Assembly: GCA_018398805.1 (NCBI GenBank)
Contig: JAGFBZ010000817.1
Coordinates: 62,001 to 126,000 of the forward strand
Origin: Hirundichthys speculiger
Lineage: Eukaryota; Chordata; Actinopteri; Beloniformes; Exocoetidae
Reading direction: 5' to 3'
Length of the DNA: 64,000 nt
Below the pieces are notes generated by a model. That model was not told where the DNA came from. It did not search any database and saw only the letters and a list, made by a program, of their open reading frames with translations. How positions within the stretch are numbered: the stretch's first letter is position 1; every line of letters starts with the position of its first letter. The position numbers and the translations under genes are program-made. Positions 22,657-34,141 of the stretch are shown here, in pieces.

Positions 22657-23410
22657 GGGATTTACTGATCGCGGAGCATTTTAAAGTAAACAAGAAAAAA
22701 AAAATAGTAGTAACGGCCGGCGACATGGGACGAGCCCCAGATGGGACGTTTCGGGTTGTTGTCTTAAAGGGTTTTGTCAATGCTATGTAATGCTTCAAAT
22801 GTTTTCCTACTGTTTTAATGTACTTTTTACGGTGCTTTTGTGTAGTCATGTGTATTGTGCTTGTGTACGTACGTAACATTCGTCTGGGCTGCTCTGTGAA
22901 GCTGGCTGTTTTCTGTTGCTCCGTTTGGAAGTCAGCACATCGCGTTTGCCTGACGCGTTGGTGCGATTCTAACGTTGGATTAGTAGCCGCCATATTACTG
23001 ACCAGAGGCCAGGCTGCTGAGGTCCCGGGGCGCTTCCAGTTAATTTCCAGGTCGCCTGGTTGACAAGTAAGGCGTAAAATAAAAAGTAAAACACAAAAAT
23101 ATAAAAGATGTATAAAAATGACAAAAAAAAAGAGAGATGAAACAGCAGTAAAACCGTCCTGGTGACGACTGGGGTACACTGATAATACGAAGCTTCGTAG
23201 CCACTGGTTTTGGGTTTTGTGATCGCGGAGCATTATAAAGTAAACAAAAGGAAAAAAAAGTAATAATTGCCAGCGACATGGGACGTCTCGGGTTGTTGTC
23301 TTAAAGGGTTTTGTTAATGCTCTGTAATGCTTCAAATGTTTTATGTAAAGCACCTTGAATTGTCTTGTACACAAAATGTGCTATACTTATAAACTTGCTT
23401 TGCCTTGCCT
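22657..23410. repeat. Direct duplication: copy A 22657-22806, copy B 23207-23343
   Basis: Both copies share 'gatcgcggagcatt', 'aaagtaaac', 'cgacatgggac', 'tcgggttgttgtcttaaagg' and 'gtaatgcttcaaatgtttt' in order. Copy A has an extra piece in which GATGGGAC is repeated. The 400 bp between is not repeated. Copy B continues into 'taaagcaccttgaattgtc' and 'aaacttgctttgccttgcct', a LINE/SINE-like 3' end. It could be a tandem duplication with a 550-bp period or a small element with terminal direct repeats. Confidence 0.8.
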
Positions 23411-26400
23411 TGATTTGATTTGGTTGAAAAGTGAAAGGTGAAAAGCCATAATTTACAAGACTTTGAAAAGACGTCTACACGAAGATGTCCATCATCATCC
23501 AAATTTGTCGAAAAGTGAAAGGTAAAAAGCGGTCACTCCAGAGACGTTGAAACTGTGCAAAAACACAGTCTCACTGTTTGGAGTCAAATCGGACTAAAGC
23601 TCTCCTGTTTCAGGTCAGTCAGAATTATCTAAATTATTTCATTTTGTAGAGGGCTGTGTTGATGGCGTCTTCAGTTGATTGTTTTGATCAATTTGCAAAG
23701 TGATGAAGATCAAAGCTCAGAGGCTTTGATATGCTCTGCTTTGAGTTTCTCAAATTATACGTAGTTGTTTTCTCTATTGTGCTAGAAGCCCAGCTCTCTG
23801 GCACCACAGTCCGAGATTGATTTACTGTAGACATCTTCATTGAGAGCACATCCTTACAATCTATGCACACAATCAAAAAATACCATCAGACCATTTAGAA
23901 TTGAAGCATATTACTGGTGATGCATAGAGCACATAGGATATACTGCCCACGTTTTATAGGGACTACCCAAGTAACCACAGGGTAATGGGTGTGCAACTGG
24001 ATATAACTCACATTCTTCTGGGGCTTTGCAGACCTGTGCCTTTCTGTGATCTCCATGTATTAGACCGCTGATCTTTTTTTTTTTGCTAAAATAATGTTAA
24101 CATAGCCTGGAAACTTCTTCTAAGGTTCAGCACGTTGACATTCTTCTGCATTTTGTCCCTTTACACAAATGTCTTCTGAATCAGTGGGGGTTGTGTCATG
24201 TTTTTTTTCAAAGAAGAAAAAAGAATGTCTAAACAGAGACAAATTTTCAACATCTTCTTTTGGGCTAAATGTGAGCCACGACAAGACGGCTAAACAGGAA
24301 CAGGTTTTCAGCGTCTTCTTTGGGCTAAATAATGGCCACGACGGGCCGACCTTATTTAGCCTTAAAAAAGACGTGCATGGATGTCCAGTGTTTGGTTCAC
24401 TTTGAGTCTAAACTCTTTTTCTGAAGCATGTCGTTCAGCCACACTATTTTCTTTTTGGATGAAAGTGAGTTTTCAAAGCTGTAAGGGCCTCTTTCATCAT
24501 CCTACCTTGGTTTGGAAGCATATAAAACATTCTCTGGCCTTCTGTTCCTGGACTGTGTAGCTGTGTAGATGAGTGTCTTTCTCATCTTCTCTGGCCACTT
24601 TATAGCAATTTACATTGATGACAAGCAAGTAGTTTTGGAACATCTTTTCCCAAGTGTCCAGTGGCATAGGCGGTTCACCCGGGCAAGGCAGAAAAGGTGG
24701 AGGAAAGAATTGGAACCAAGAGCCATCATTCAGCGTACAGACTGCTGGATCCTCATCGCCGATTTGATATGTTTGGTGGTGAATAATGATTAGAGGAGCT
24801 TATACTATTTCCATATTTCACTTGAGGAAATGTCATGAACAACCGTACATCAGGACTTGCCTGGAACATCTCTTCTTCTCCTCTCCCATTGTCCAAGTTA
24901 CAAGAACAACAACATGACCTCTAGTGGTCACAGAACACAACAGTATGGTTCCAGATACTCAAACAATTGACTGGAGTAAACCAGCTCTTCACTGGTTTTT
25001 CCTGTAAGGCTTAGTTGCTCCACTTTTGGTCAGCTTCACTGAGACTCTGTGATCCCTCTGTGAGTTTCATACATCCATCCATGCCCACGAAGAAACAAAA
25101 ACGGCTGGAAAAAATCTCTGTAGCAGATTGATCATATAACATCTTTTCTCCTGCAGGTGTAGACAGTTGTAGTTTCATTAAATTCACTTGTTGGCTGCGT
25201 ACCAATCGGTATATAGCAACTCATAGCAGTTTAACGCTACCTCTGCCAGACACAGAACCATCCCTATTACATAACCAGCAGCAAAAACAAAGATTGCTGT
25301 CTACCGCATTTAAAGCATACTGAATCATTTTTATGTTTCTCACAGAAGGCTTACTTTTGTAATGTAGTTGTTTTTGTTGAATATTTTTATAACTCACAAA
25401 GCTCTAAATAAGTATTTAGTTTAGTACTGCATTTCCCATTCAAGAGTGTTACTATTCCTGATCAACCCACAGCACCTCTGTGTTCTCACATTGCCAGTTT
25501 GCTTGTTGCCCCTAGATGTTTTAGGTCTTGCATGTGATGCAGGCCTTCAGGTGTCACATTCCTGTAGAATGTCCTGTAGATACAGGACACAGCCACCGTC
25601 TACTTTGAAAGCAAAATGTAAGGTTTTTTTTTATATTTCAGTGTACTGAAACACCTTTGTGTTTTAGATACTTACATCCCTTATTCATAGATGAACTGGC
25701 ATATGGTCCATGTGTGTATAAAGAGAATTAGGTTTATAGTTTGCTCATTTATTTGTTTTTATAAGTCTTTTTAACATTTTTATTTTATTTTAATAGACTG
25801 AGTTGGATTACTGCTTTTGTCTGTCCCACTTGTAACTGAAATGCACTGCATCAATAAAGTTGAAGTTTAATGGTATTTGTGACTAAAAGCAATATACACT
25901 GATTCTCGGCATGACGCCAAGCACATGTTCAGCAATAGAGTCTATACTTATTCTGAAAAACTTCCACTCAATTTCCACAATTAGCTCAAGTCAACATTTA
26001 AAGTCATCAGCAAAGGAAGCAAGTATTTAAATTGTCACCTCTGTTGCTAAGATGGTAACATAATATTAGAGCATAACCTGAAAGAACTTTTAGAAGTTGT
26101 TTAGGTTGTGGTGCTCGCACAGAGAGAACAACAAGCAGGGCAGCAGCTGTACAACAGGATGTAACAGCACTGCACCTGTTGCCTCTCATTCACACACACA
26201 AACAGAGCAACACAAGCACAAAGGGAGCACCAGATATACACAAACACACACACACTCATGCATATCACTACCTATGTGTTCACAGGTCTCACTACAGCTT
26301 TCAATACAAACAGGACAAGTTAGTGAGTATCCAAAATGCCAGGTCAGAAGTGTTTGATGTTACAACAGTGGGAAATGGGGAAGTGAAAGCAGCAGCTGGG

Positions 26401-28239
26401 GGGATTATGAAAAACTCTTACTGGTCACTACAGGATGACAGCGAGTAATGTTTTTAGACTTGACTGAACTGCTTATGACCTAAATGAGTGAGGCCTAGAA
26501 AACCATTTCAACTTTTAGCGTAGTTGATAGTAGGACAGATCATCCGGTTTAACACAAGCATGTGTGTATGGAGTGAATGATCTAAATGGTATTTTTTGCT
26601 TTTCTCTAGATTTGTATAAAACACATTGTCCATTGAGTTACAGATTTTTATTTATCCATCTTTTTACAACAATAAACTTAAATTTATACAATATTAGTCT
26701 TCTTTATGTTGAATAATTTAATCTGTGGTTCCCATGCTGGAGTTATATGTGTTTTTACAAGAAGGTGTGTATGTATATGTGTGTGTGGATGGTTACTCAG
26801 GATGTGCAGTGTAAACAGTGAATGCACCTGTGTAAATGCCACAAAGAGAGAGCTGTTGCGCAAACTGTGTAACCTGGAGAAAGCAAGACAAGCCTTGGTG
26901 GACAAATCTACAGTTGCGAAAAAGAAAGTATGCCTTTGTTTTACACAAAGTTTTACATCAAAACCCAATCAGGGCACCATCAAAATCATTTGGTCTTTAA
27001 AAAAACAGAGCCGAGTGCAGAAACAGGCCATTTCTACCAAACTACGTACTGCATACTTCGCTTTACATTGTAGCATACAGTACGTACAGCATATAGTATG
27101 TTGTCCATACTGGTCTGTCGATCGTTGTATGTGGTATGCCACCACAATAGAAGCCAATCATATGAATGCTACAACTGGCTTCTTCTGTACTGGGATATAG
27201 TAAGGTAGGCTGGTTAATTGCACAATGGAAATTTTCCAAAAAATAGAAAACCCTCCAGATACTTCTCACATGCTACAAATTGTGCAATTGTTCGTATACT
27301 GCACATTGAATTGTGTATCCTAGTACAGTACTGGGCTTTGAAAGACATTTATCTTGAAGAATCAACTGTTGCTGCCCACCAAATCCAAATAATCTGGAGT
27401 CTATATTTCTACAGGTTTAAATATTACAATGTTCTCCACACAGAAGTTAACACTCAGGCAATGCTTAGATGTCATCTCCATGTGGCTCACAGGCTGCATT
27501 CTAGTCTGTAGCCTTAAAGCACCTTAGCAGAGTTTCTTAAGCTTCCCAATGACCATCATCTTGCAATCTTTACAGTTTTTTTCCTCTGAACGATGGGTTT
27601 GTAGGTGAAGGTGAAAATGATGAGATTATGCTGTTTACATCTGTTTACATCAAGGAGCTGTTTACATCTCTCAATATCTGTTTGGAATAATTCAGTTCAG
27701 TATCTGTGGTTCAGAGGTCCTCGTATGTCCAAGATTATGCTGTCTGTTGTTAACAAGCACGAAAGACCCACCTATTTTACTTTTGCAGCTCTGTTTTCAC
27801 TCTGTCTGTCCCATATGGTCTAGCCCTTCACATAGGATGCACTATGCATCATGCTCACAGGAGTTGAGCACAGCCAAGAGGCTTCTTCCAGGGTGCAAGT
27901 CTGAATCAAATCTGGAAGTAAAAACAGTTGCAGTTCTTCAGCTGACCAAACAGTCATTCTACACTGACTCCCATAACAAAATGTCCAACTTTGCAGCAGA
28001 AACAAACTCTTTATGTCACAAGTATTTAACTTTGTATTGTAGTGGCCCAAATCAACTCTCCCGTCCACTCTCTTTGTGGTCTGTCAAGTTATCTACAATT
28101 GGACCCATCAAGGTGTCGTCATAGACAGTTGTTCCCAAGTTGAAACTTTTCTAGGGGGCGACAGGGATGACTCTGATCTTTGCAATTCATTCAGATCAGC
28201 GCAGTGCTGATCTGATCTTGCAACACACAACACATAAAA
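23411..28239. other. Intergenic sequence, no gene recognised
   Basis: Several short frames occur without known motifs. A direct repeat of about 50 bp is present at 24232 and 24293 ('ttcttttgggctaaatgtga' and its variant). CA-rich DNA lies at 26190-26260. A patch at about 27035-27330, rich in 'tacgtac' and 'catacagtac', may be a decayed MITE. Confidence 0.45.
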
Positions 28240-28430
28240 ATGAATGGGTTTCAGAGTGGAGAGCAAAGCCCAGAGGACGTTGTCCACCATTACAAAGTGG
28301 TCCTAAAAGTCTTCAGGCAAAACCACAGCATGACCAACACCTGTGAAGAACTCGGAGTGGACAGGAACACCGTTGCAGGGACCATTGCTTTGGAGAGCTG
28401 CCCCTCTTCAAAGGAAAAACAAACTTAGAT
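28240..28430 (+). pseudogene. Small CCDC106-like HTH fragment
   Basis: A 62-codon frame from an ATG carries S-P-E-D-V-V-H-H-Y-K-V-V-L-K-V-F, T-C-E-E-L-G-V-D-R-N-T-V and then G-T-I-A-L-E. The V-V-x-x-Y-x-x-V-L plus C-x-x-x-G-V-D-R-N-T pattern resembles the C-terminal domain of CCDC106-like proteins that are expanded in fish. Neither an upstream coiled-coil exon nor splice sites were found. The frame ends within 20 codons in K-E-K-Q-T and a stop. It is most likely a retrocopy or domain fragment. Confidence 0.4.
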
Positions 28431-28680
28431 ACAACTGCACTTTGCAGTTTTTTTTTTGCACTTTGTTATAACATGTCCTACTAGTTTTGAGATATAAGTA
28501 CACTTTAAAGCTATGCCACTGTTTTACACTTTAAGAGTATTGAAGTTACTCTCTTCAAGTTCACTGTTTTGCAAACTAAGTGGATTAAAGTTAGTCTCGT
28601 TGGCACTTCACCTGTTTTTGCGTAATTGTCGCAGGTTGCGTGAAGAAGTGTAACAAAATGCATTGTACCTTTATGTAAAG

Positions 28681-29785
28681 GAAAGTTCATGGTAATACCA
28701 AGGAAAGAAACCACACTTCCTTTTACAGTACAGTTCCACCTTTATTTCAGGGTAACTACTCTGTAAAACTCCGATATCCTGATATTTACCGGATAATTGT
28801 CAGAGGTATATGGGAGTTTTTGCCAGATACCATGTTCAAAACTACACACCGTGATGGATGGAAGATGATTATAATCTACAATTACCAGGAAAGTAAATGG
28901 TAATACCATGAAAACAAACCATGCTTCCTTTTACAGTACAGTTCCACTTTTATTACAAGGTAATTCACAAGGTTTTACCTGGTAATATATTGGAATGTAC
29001 ATGGTACACATTTTTAATTACTGGGTAAATACCAGTTATTATCTGCATAAATACATGGAGGTTAATGGGTAAATTGTATCTACTATGTAATTAGAAGGTA
29101 ATTACTTAGTAAATAGTTGCAAGATATCAGGTAAATACTAAATAGGCAGTTACAGGGTAAATATCAGACTCATTACTACCCTCACTGTCACTGCACAGGT
29201 TGATTGGTAAAACATATTCCATAATTTTTTGGATAAATACCTGGTAGTTTTCAGCATATATCTAGCAAATACCAGGTAACTAGTTTTGTATTTACCAGGT
29301 AAATATCAGGTAACTACCAGGCAAATAAGTGGAACATTTTGAGTAAATACCTGGTAATAACCTAACAAAGTCACATAGACACATTCAGTGGGTTTATAGA
29401 CTACAATCTGCAATTGGAGGATATCTACCTGGTAATTATTGGGTAAATACCTGGTAGTTGTCAAGAAAATATCTAGTAAATACCAGGTAACGTGTTGGTA
29501 TTTACCAGATAAATATCAGGTAAATATTTTTCACGACTGGGTTTAAAATCTACAATATACAATTACTGCTAATCTATCGAGTAATTGTTGGGTAAATAGC
29601 TGGCAGTAGTCAGAAATATATCTTGCAAATACTGGGTATTTAGATGATAATACAGGGTAATTACACGGGGAAAGTCCTTGGTAATTTCGTTTCATTACTT
29701 GGTTATTGCTTAGTAAATGCATCTTTTTATTACCAGGTAATTGCCTGGTAAATACCGGACTGTAAAAGGAAGCGTTACCGCTTTT
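28681..29785. repeat. TACCAGGTAA-rich array with inverted CTTCCTTTTACAGT ends
   Basis: About 1.1 kb is built from AT-rich spacers and frequent CCAGGTAA/TTACCTGG motifs, many combined as TACCAGGTAA or TACCTGGTA. Segments repeat at about 208-210 bp: 28681 with 28889, and 29231 with 29441. A further partial copy sits at about 29590. CTTCCTTTTACAGTAC occurs at the left (28716 and 28924), and the reverse complement 'ctgtaaaaggaag' at the right (about 29759-29772). No coding capacity. It is likely a non-autonomous DNA element with internal tandem repeats. Confidence 0.65.
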
Positions 29786-30969
29786 TCTTTTCAGTGTTAA
29801 GTATTTTATTTAAGGTTTAAAATATCCATCTTCAAAATTCCCTCAGAAATCAAGTTTGTGTGCGCACACGCATGCGTGTCTGTGTGTGTTTGTGTGTGGC
29901 GTGTGTGGCGTGTGTGTGATCACTTACTGAAAATTCAACCACATCCCTGAGAAACCTCTTGCAAAGATGTGGCCATTGTGCAGATTCCACTTTGCATGAT
30001 TTCTGCACTTCTGGCCAACCATAAAAGGATTGTATCGAAACACTGCTCGTGCAAGACTCTTTGTCCAACCCTTAAACATACACACAAAGTTATATGCAGG
30101 TCAGAAGAACTGACTGGTTTTTAGACTTGTTTATAGTCTGATGGCTGTCTCCATGTTGTGTAGCCACAACAAGGAAGAGTTCACCTATCAGGTTATAACC
30201 TATCTTGCAGGCTAATAAGCCTCCCGATACCAAGCTTCAGTCCCCAGTCAGCAGCACTGTAAACCTACTGGGAAGTTGAGTCAGAACAGCGACAATTAGA
30301 GAAGTAATTGTAGAGGAAGCACGGGAAAGCAAACACTCAGGCAAGAAATATTGCATATGCATGTTTCCCCCTATGTTCTGAGCTACAGAATTTTTGTTTG
30401 TGTCAAATTTACATATGTTAAATTTAGAGCGACGCAGGCTGAGTATAAGGCGAAAGACAGGCGAGAGCAGAAGAAAACAAGGTTACTGTGTACAAAGAGC
30501 CAAAGTGCATATGGTTAACATTTCTGCTTACACATCTCTGCCACGCACAGCGGACAGCAAACACTGTGCCTCTTAAACAGTTGTTCCTCAGATCTTAATT
30601 AGCCCTTAATACTTAAACAAATAAAGACAAAAAGGTTGCACTGGTGGCATGTTTGTCATGAAACAATCGTGTTGCTGTAGCGTGTTATTACCGGTTTGCC
30701 CGGCACCTGTAAAGCACTACGGATCGCCAACATGACATTGCTGGATGAGAGAACATATTCACGACACGTCCTGACCGGTGTAGGCTATCAGTGTTAGCAG
30801 TTGCTACCAATAGCATCTGTATCCACAAAGAAAATAACGACGTGGGTTTATTGTCGTTTACATCACGTAGTCTATGTAGCAACTGAACTGGGTAGAGGAA
30901 GACAACTTTAGGTAAGAAAATCAAGTTTTATTCAACGTTAGACAACTTTTAACATGAGCAACTATGGGC
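29786..30969. other. Intergenic sequence, no gene seen
   Basis: An alternating TG/CG tract lies at about 29858-29918. The rest has no recognised feature. Confidence 0.45.
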
Positions 30970-31165
30970 TGTATTGTCTTGGTTCTATTCGGGTAACTCC
31001 GTTCGGTTCGTGGTCGGAAACTAAAGACTCGGGTCGGGTCGGTTCTGGGTCCAAATATTGCGGGTCCATTTGGGTTCGGACCCCCAGACTTATGATAATA
31101 GCCCGGGTCGGGTCGGTTTCAGGTCAAATTTTCACGGGTTGATTCGGGTTGGTGTCCATGAAAGT
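30970..31165. repeat. CGGGTC/GGTTCGG-rich block
   Basis: Many close variants of CGGGTCGGGTC, GGGTTCGG and CGGGTT occur over 200 bp, next to the hAT relic that follows. This resembles the subterminal repeats of some hAT elements, but no terminal repeat was found. Confidence 0.5.
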
Positions 31166-32465
31166 GGACCCGTGAAGACCTTTACTCGGAGCATCAACCA
31201 AACAGAGAGGTTGGTGGCAACATAGCTCTTCTAACAGCTAAGGCTGGCTTCACTGTGGGAGAGTCTCTAGTTGTTCCGGTAATAAAGGAGGCGATCTCCA
31301 CCATCAAGCAGTGTGACCCTGCGTCAGTCACCAAGGCCATCCCACTCAGCAATGATAGTCTTGTCCAGCGCATACGTGAGATGTCCGTGGACACTGAGCA
31401 ACAGCTGTATGCTGTGTTGCGGGGCTGTCACTTTAGTGTCCAGCTTGATGAGACCACCACGGCTGATAATAACGTCCTCCTGGCCTATATAGGTCTGTTA
31501 TGTGTATGGGACGGATATGATTGAGGATTTCCTGTTCGGGGAGCACCTGGCCACGGACACACGAGGGGAAACCTGTCATGGCCTGGGTTGGCCATGGCAG
31601 CCCTGTGTGTGTCTGTGTCTGTCAAGTTGGCGTCTCTCCCTGTCTTTAGTGGTTCCTGTTTTACTTTGAAAGGTCTGTCTTGTCTCCATTGTTTTCTGCT
31701 TTGCTTCCTTCCTCTCGTTACCCTGATTCTCTGCACCTGCCTCTCGTTTATTCCTCTGTGTATTTAAGTCCTGTCATTTTCCCCAGTTCTCTGTGGGTCC
31801 ATTAGTCTATTTACATGTTTGCAGTCCTGCTTGTTTCCCTCTCGTCATCTCCCTGGATTTAAGATAAGTTTATGTTTTTGTATTTTGGACTTTGTGTTTT
31901 TGGTCATTTTGATTTTTGTGTTTTGAAAATAAACCCTTTTTGCTTTTGAGATCTCCTGCTCTTGGGTCCTTCCTCACTCATTGCAAACCATGACAAAACC
32001 ATCTTCACTGCCCTGACAGAGTTCGTGCGGTAGATGACGAACTTCATCACCTGTGCCACTGATTGAGCGCCAGCTATGGTCAGCAGATACCGGGGAATCG
32101 CCATCTTATTAAAGCAGGGTGTTCCCCAGGTTCTGACAGTACACTACATTTTGCACCGTCACAACTAAACAAAAAATGTCCCCATCACTCAATGAGTCCC
32201 TGGATGTGGGAGTCAAGGCCATTAACAAAATAAAGGCCCATGCACTCAATGATCGGCTCTTCAGACAGCTGTGCGGGGAAAATGATGACGCCTTTAAGCG
32301 CCTGCTCCTCCACACAGAGGTGCGCTGGCTGTCCAAAGGCAACTGCTTGGCCAGGCTGTGTGAGCTTTTCCCCTCAGTCATTGAGTTCCTCGACCAGACC
32401 GACGCAACTTTGATTGTTCAGGTGTTGGATGAGCTGACAGACAGAGATCTGCTGCTCTACACTGG
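31166..32465 (+). pseudogene. ZBED5-like hAT transposase, split by a solo LTR
   Basis: This is the same superfamily as the relic at 10899-11860 but covers later domains too. The first part has L-T-A-K-A-G-F-T-V-G-E-S-L, V-T-K-A-I-P-L-S-N-D-S-L-V-Q-R-I and F-S-V-Q-L-D-E-T-T (first catalytic D). A shifted frame has E-D-F-L-F-G-E-H-L and stops at the solo LTR (31574-31995). After it come F-T-A-L-T-E-F-V and P-A-M-V-S-R-Y with stops, then an open frame from about 32176 with I-N-K-I-K-A-H-A-L-N-D-R-L-F, H-T-E-V-R-W-L-S-K-G and L-A-R-L-C-E-L. The BED finger and the C-terminal dimerisation region are not seen. A G-rich block at about 32655-32730 ending 'ggttgagaac' may be its right terminus. Confidence 0.85.
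31574..31995 (+). mobile_element. Solo LTR with a perfect 5-bp target duplication
   Basis: The 422-bp segment begins TGTCATGG and ends CCATGACA (short inverted TG...CA ends). AAACC flanks it on both sides (31569-31573 and 31996-32000). Inside are a TATA-like 'gtatttaagtcctg' at about 31759-31772 and an AATAAA at about 31927, in the order expected for a + strand LTR promoter and polyadenylation site. No gag, pol or primer-binding site adjoins it, so it is the product of LTR-LTR recombination. A Gypsy-type origin is likely but unproven. Confidence 0.92.
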
Positions 32466-33924
32466 TCATTTAAGTATTATACTCATAAATAAAATAATAC
32501 TACTAACAATAATAAAACTATAATACTTAAATATATTATTATCGTATCATTTCCATGTTATTTCCATTATTTCTATTACCACAAGTTAAAATCCATGCTT
32601 ACACAGACACGCACATTTATTTTATATTATTTTTTTTTTTTATTATTTATTTATGGTGGGGGGGCACGTTAAGAGCATCATGGTGGCCCAGGGGGGGCGT
32701 TTGTTCAAAAAAGGTTGAGAACATTATCGGGATGCGTTTCATCAGGTTAACTACCTCTGACGTTAGTGTTGTTCATTTAACGTTACAACAGTGGATGTAA
32801 ATAGTCGCTAATAATCTGAGAAATGTACATCAGTGCTCACCATTGTTGATCGTACTGGGGGGGGTCTGTTTATAATCCATAAATTATTCGTAATCCATTG
32901 TATCGTATAGTTATCCAGGTGTCATGGTGAACAGTCTGTATAGCTGGCTAAACTAACATTAGCCACAAAGCAGGTGTAGCCAATGTTCAACAGGTAGCTT
33001 GAGGGCTAAAGTAGATGGCCTGTAGCATTTAGAAACATCTTCATACACTCCACAGGTAGACTTCCCATGCTCAACAGCCAGCATAATGATGACATACCAC
33101 TGTGTTTTCTGAGTCATCCATACGTCACGGGGATGCCAAAAATAGGACGGAGCGGTTAAAATACAATTCACAGCCAGACAGGTGGATGAATACATGAGAG
33201 TTAAGGCCCAATACAGGAATGTATCAGGGAAAACTCAGGGGGAAACATCACTGATGTTTTAAAGGAGTTTCCGCACCTGATCACACCAGGAATGGTACGT
33301 CCACCTCACAGTTGAAATTTGCACATAGTCGTGACACAAGACTGACACAACACTTATGATTATTTTTTTATTATTATTCACCAGATTGCACAGGACCTCA
33401 GTGTCTTGTACTTTGGCAACGGTGACATGTTTCTCCAGTGGCTTCAGTATGTGGACAAAATCATTCGAATGGCTGTCAGAGAAGAAGGTCCAGGCACCAG
33501 ACGACCTCTCAGATAGTAAAACACAAATTTGTATTTGTGTACCTGCATAAAGCTTAAAGCCAACATGTCTGCATGCTCACTCGCTTACTTGTAAAAACAT
33601 TCAAAGTAACTGTAGAAGTGCAACTTGTGCTAAAATGTTTGTGTCAATGCACTCTAGATAAAGCACATATACAAAAAAAGATGTCATGCATTCAAGACAA
33701 TTCAAATCTTGAATGTTCATATTTTGAGTTTTGTTATATTTGTTCTTTATTTATAATGTGAAGAAAGTCTATTGTTAGATGGACTATTAAATGACTTAAA
33801 ATCTGTGTAGTTGTTAACTTCTTTATTAATTAGAATATTTTGTCCTGAATAGATGTATAGATGTAAAATGGATTTTAAAATGCACTTCATAATTTGCAAA
33901 CATTTATTATAATAATCATTATCC
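32466..33924. other. Intergenic sequence, no gene seen
   Basis: It includes the possible right end of the preceding hAT relic (32655-32730). The rest carries no motif I recognise. Confidence 0.45.
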
Positions 33925-34141
33925 GGAGCTGTCGGACTTCCTGTTGGTGGTTTGAACGGTGAACGGTCTCTGATTCGTTTAACCTTTTAATAACTTAAAA
34001 TTAAACTCGATTTGGTGATAACTCAACACTGTTGTTGTAAATCGTAATCTGAGCACTCGCACGTAGTTTCCACTTCACACATTTTCCCTGGGATTCTCAT
34101 TGCCGTTAATCGCTGGTTCTGTAGCTTATTAGCTTCTTAGC

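Noticed and set aside
22628..23374. 248-codon minus-strand open frame, the longest in the window
   Set aside because: It runs through repeated DNA, starts inside the microsatellite side, has no known domain, and its internal repetition comes from the DNA duplication. Kept only as a note.
26706..27200. 164-codon + strand frame
   Set aside because: Contains TG-repeat-derived C-V-C-I-C-V-C, with no known motif. A chance frame is likelier.
28681..29785. Repeat-spacer look suggesting a CRISPR-like array
   Set aside because: Spacing is irregular, motifs alternate in orientation, there are no cas genes, and the DNA is animal.
33356..33550. 64-codon + strand frame that could be an exon
   Set aside because: No family resemblance and no convincing splice sites.
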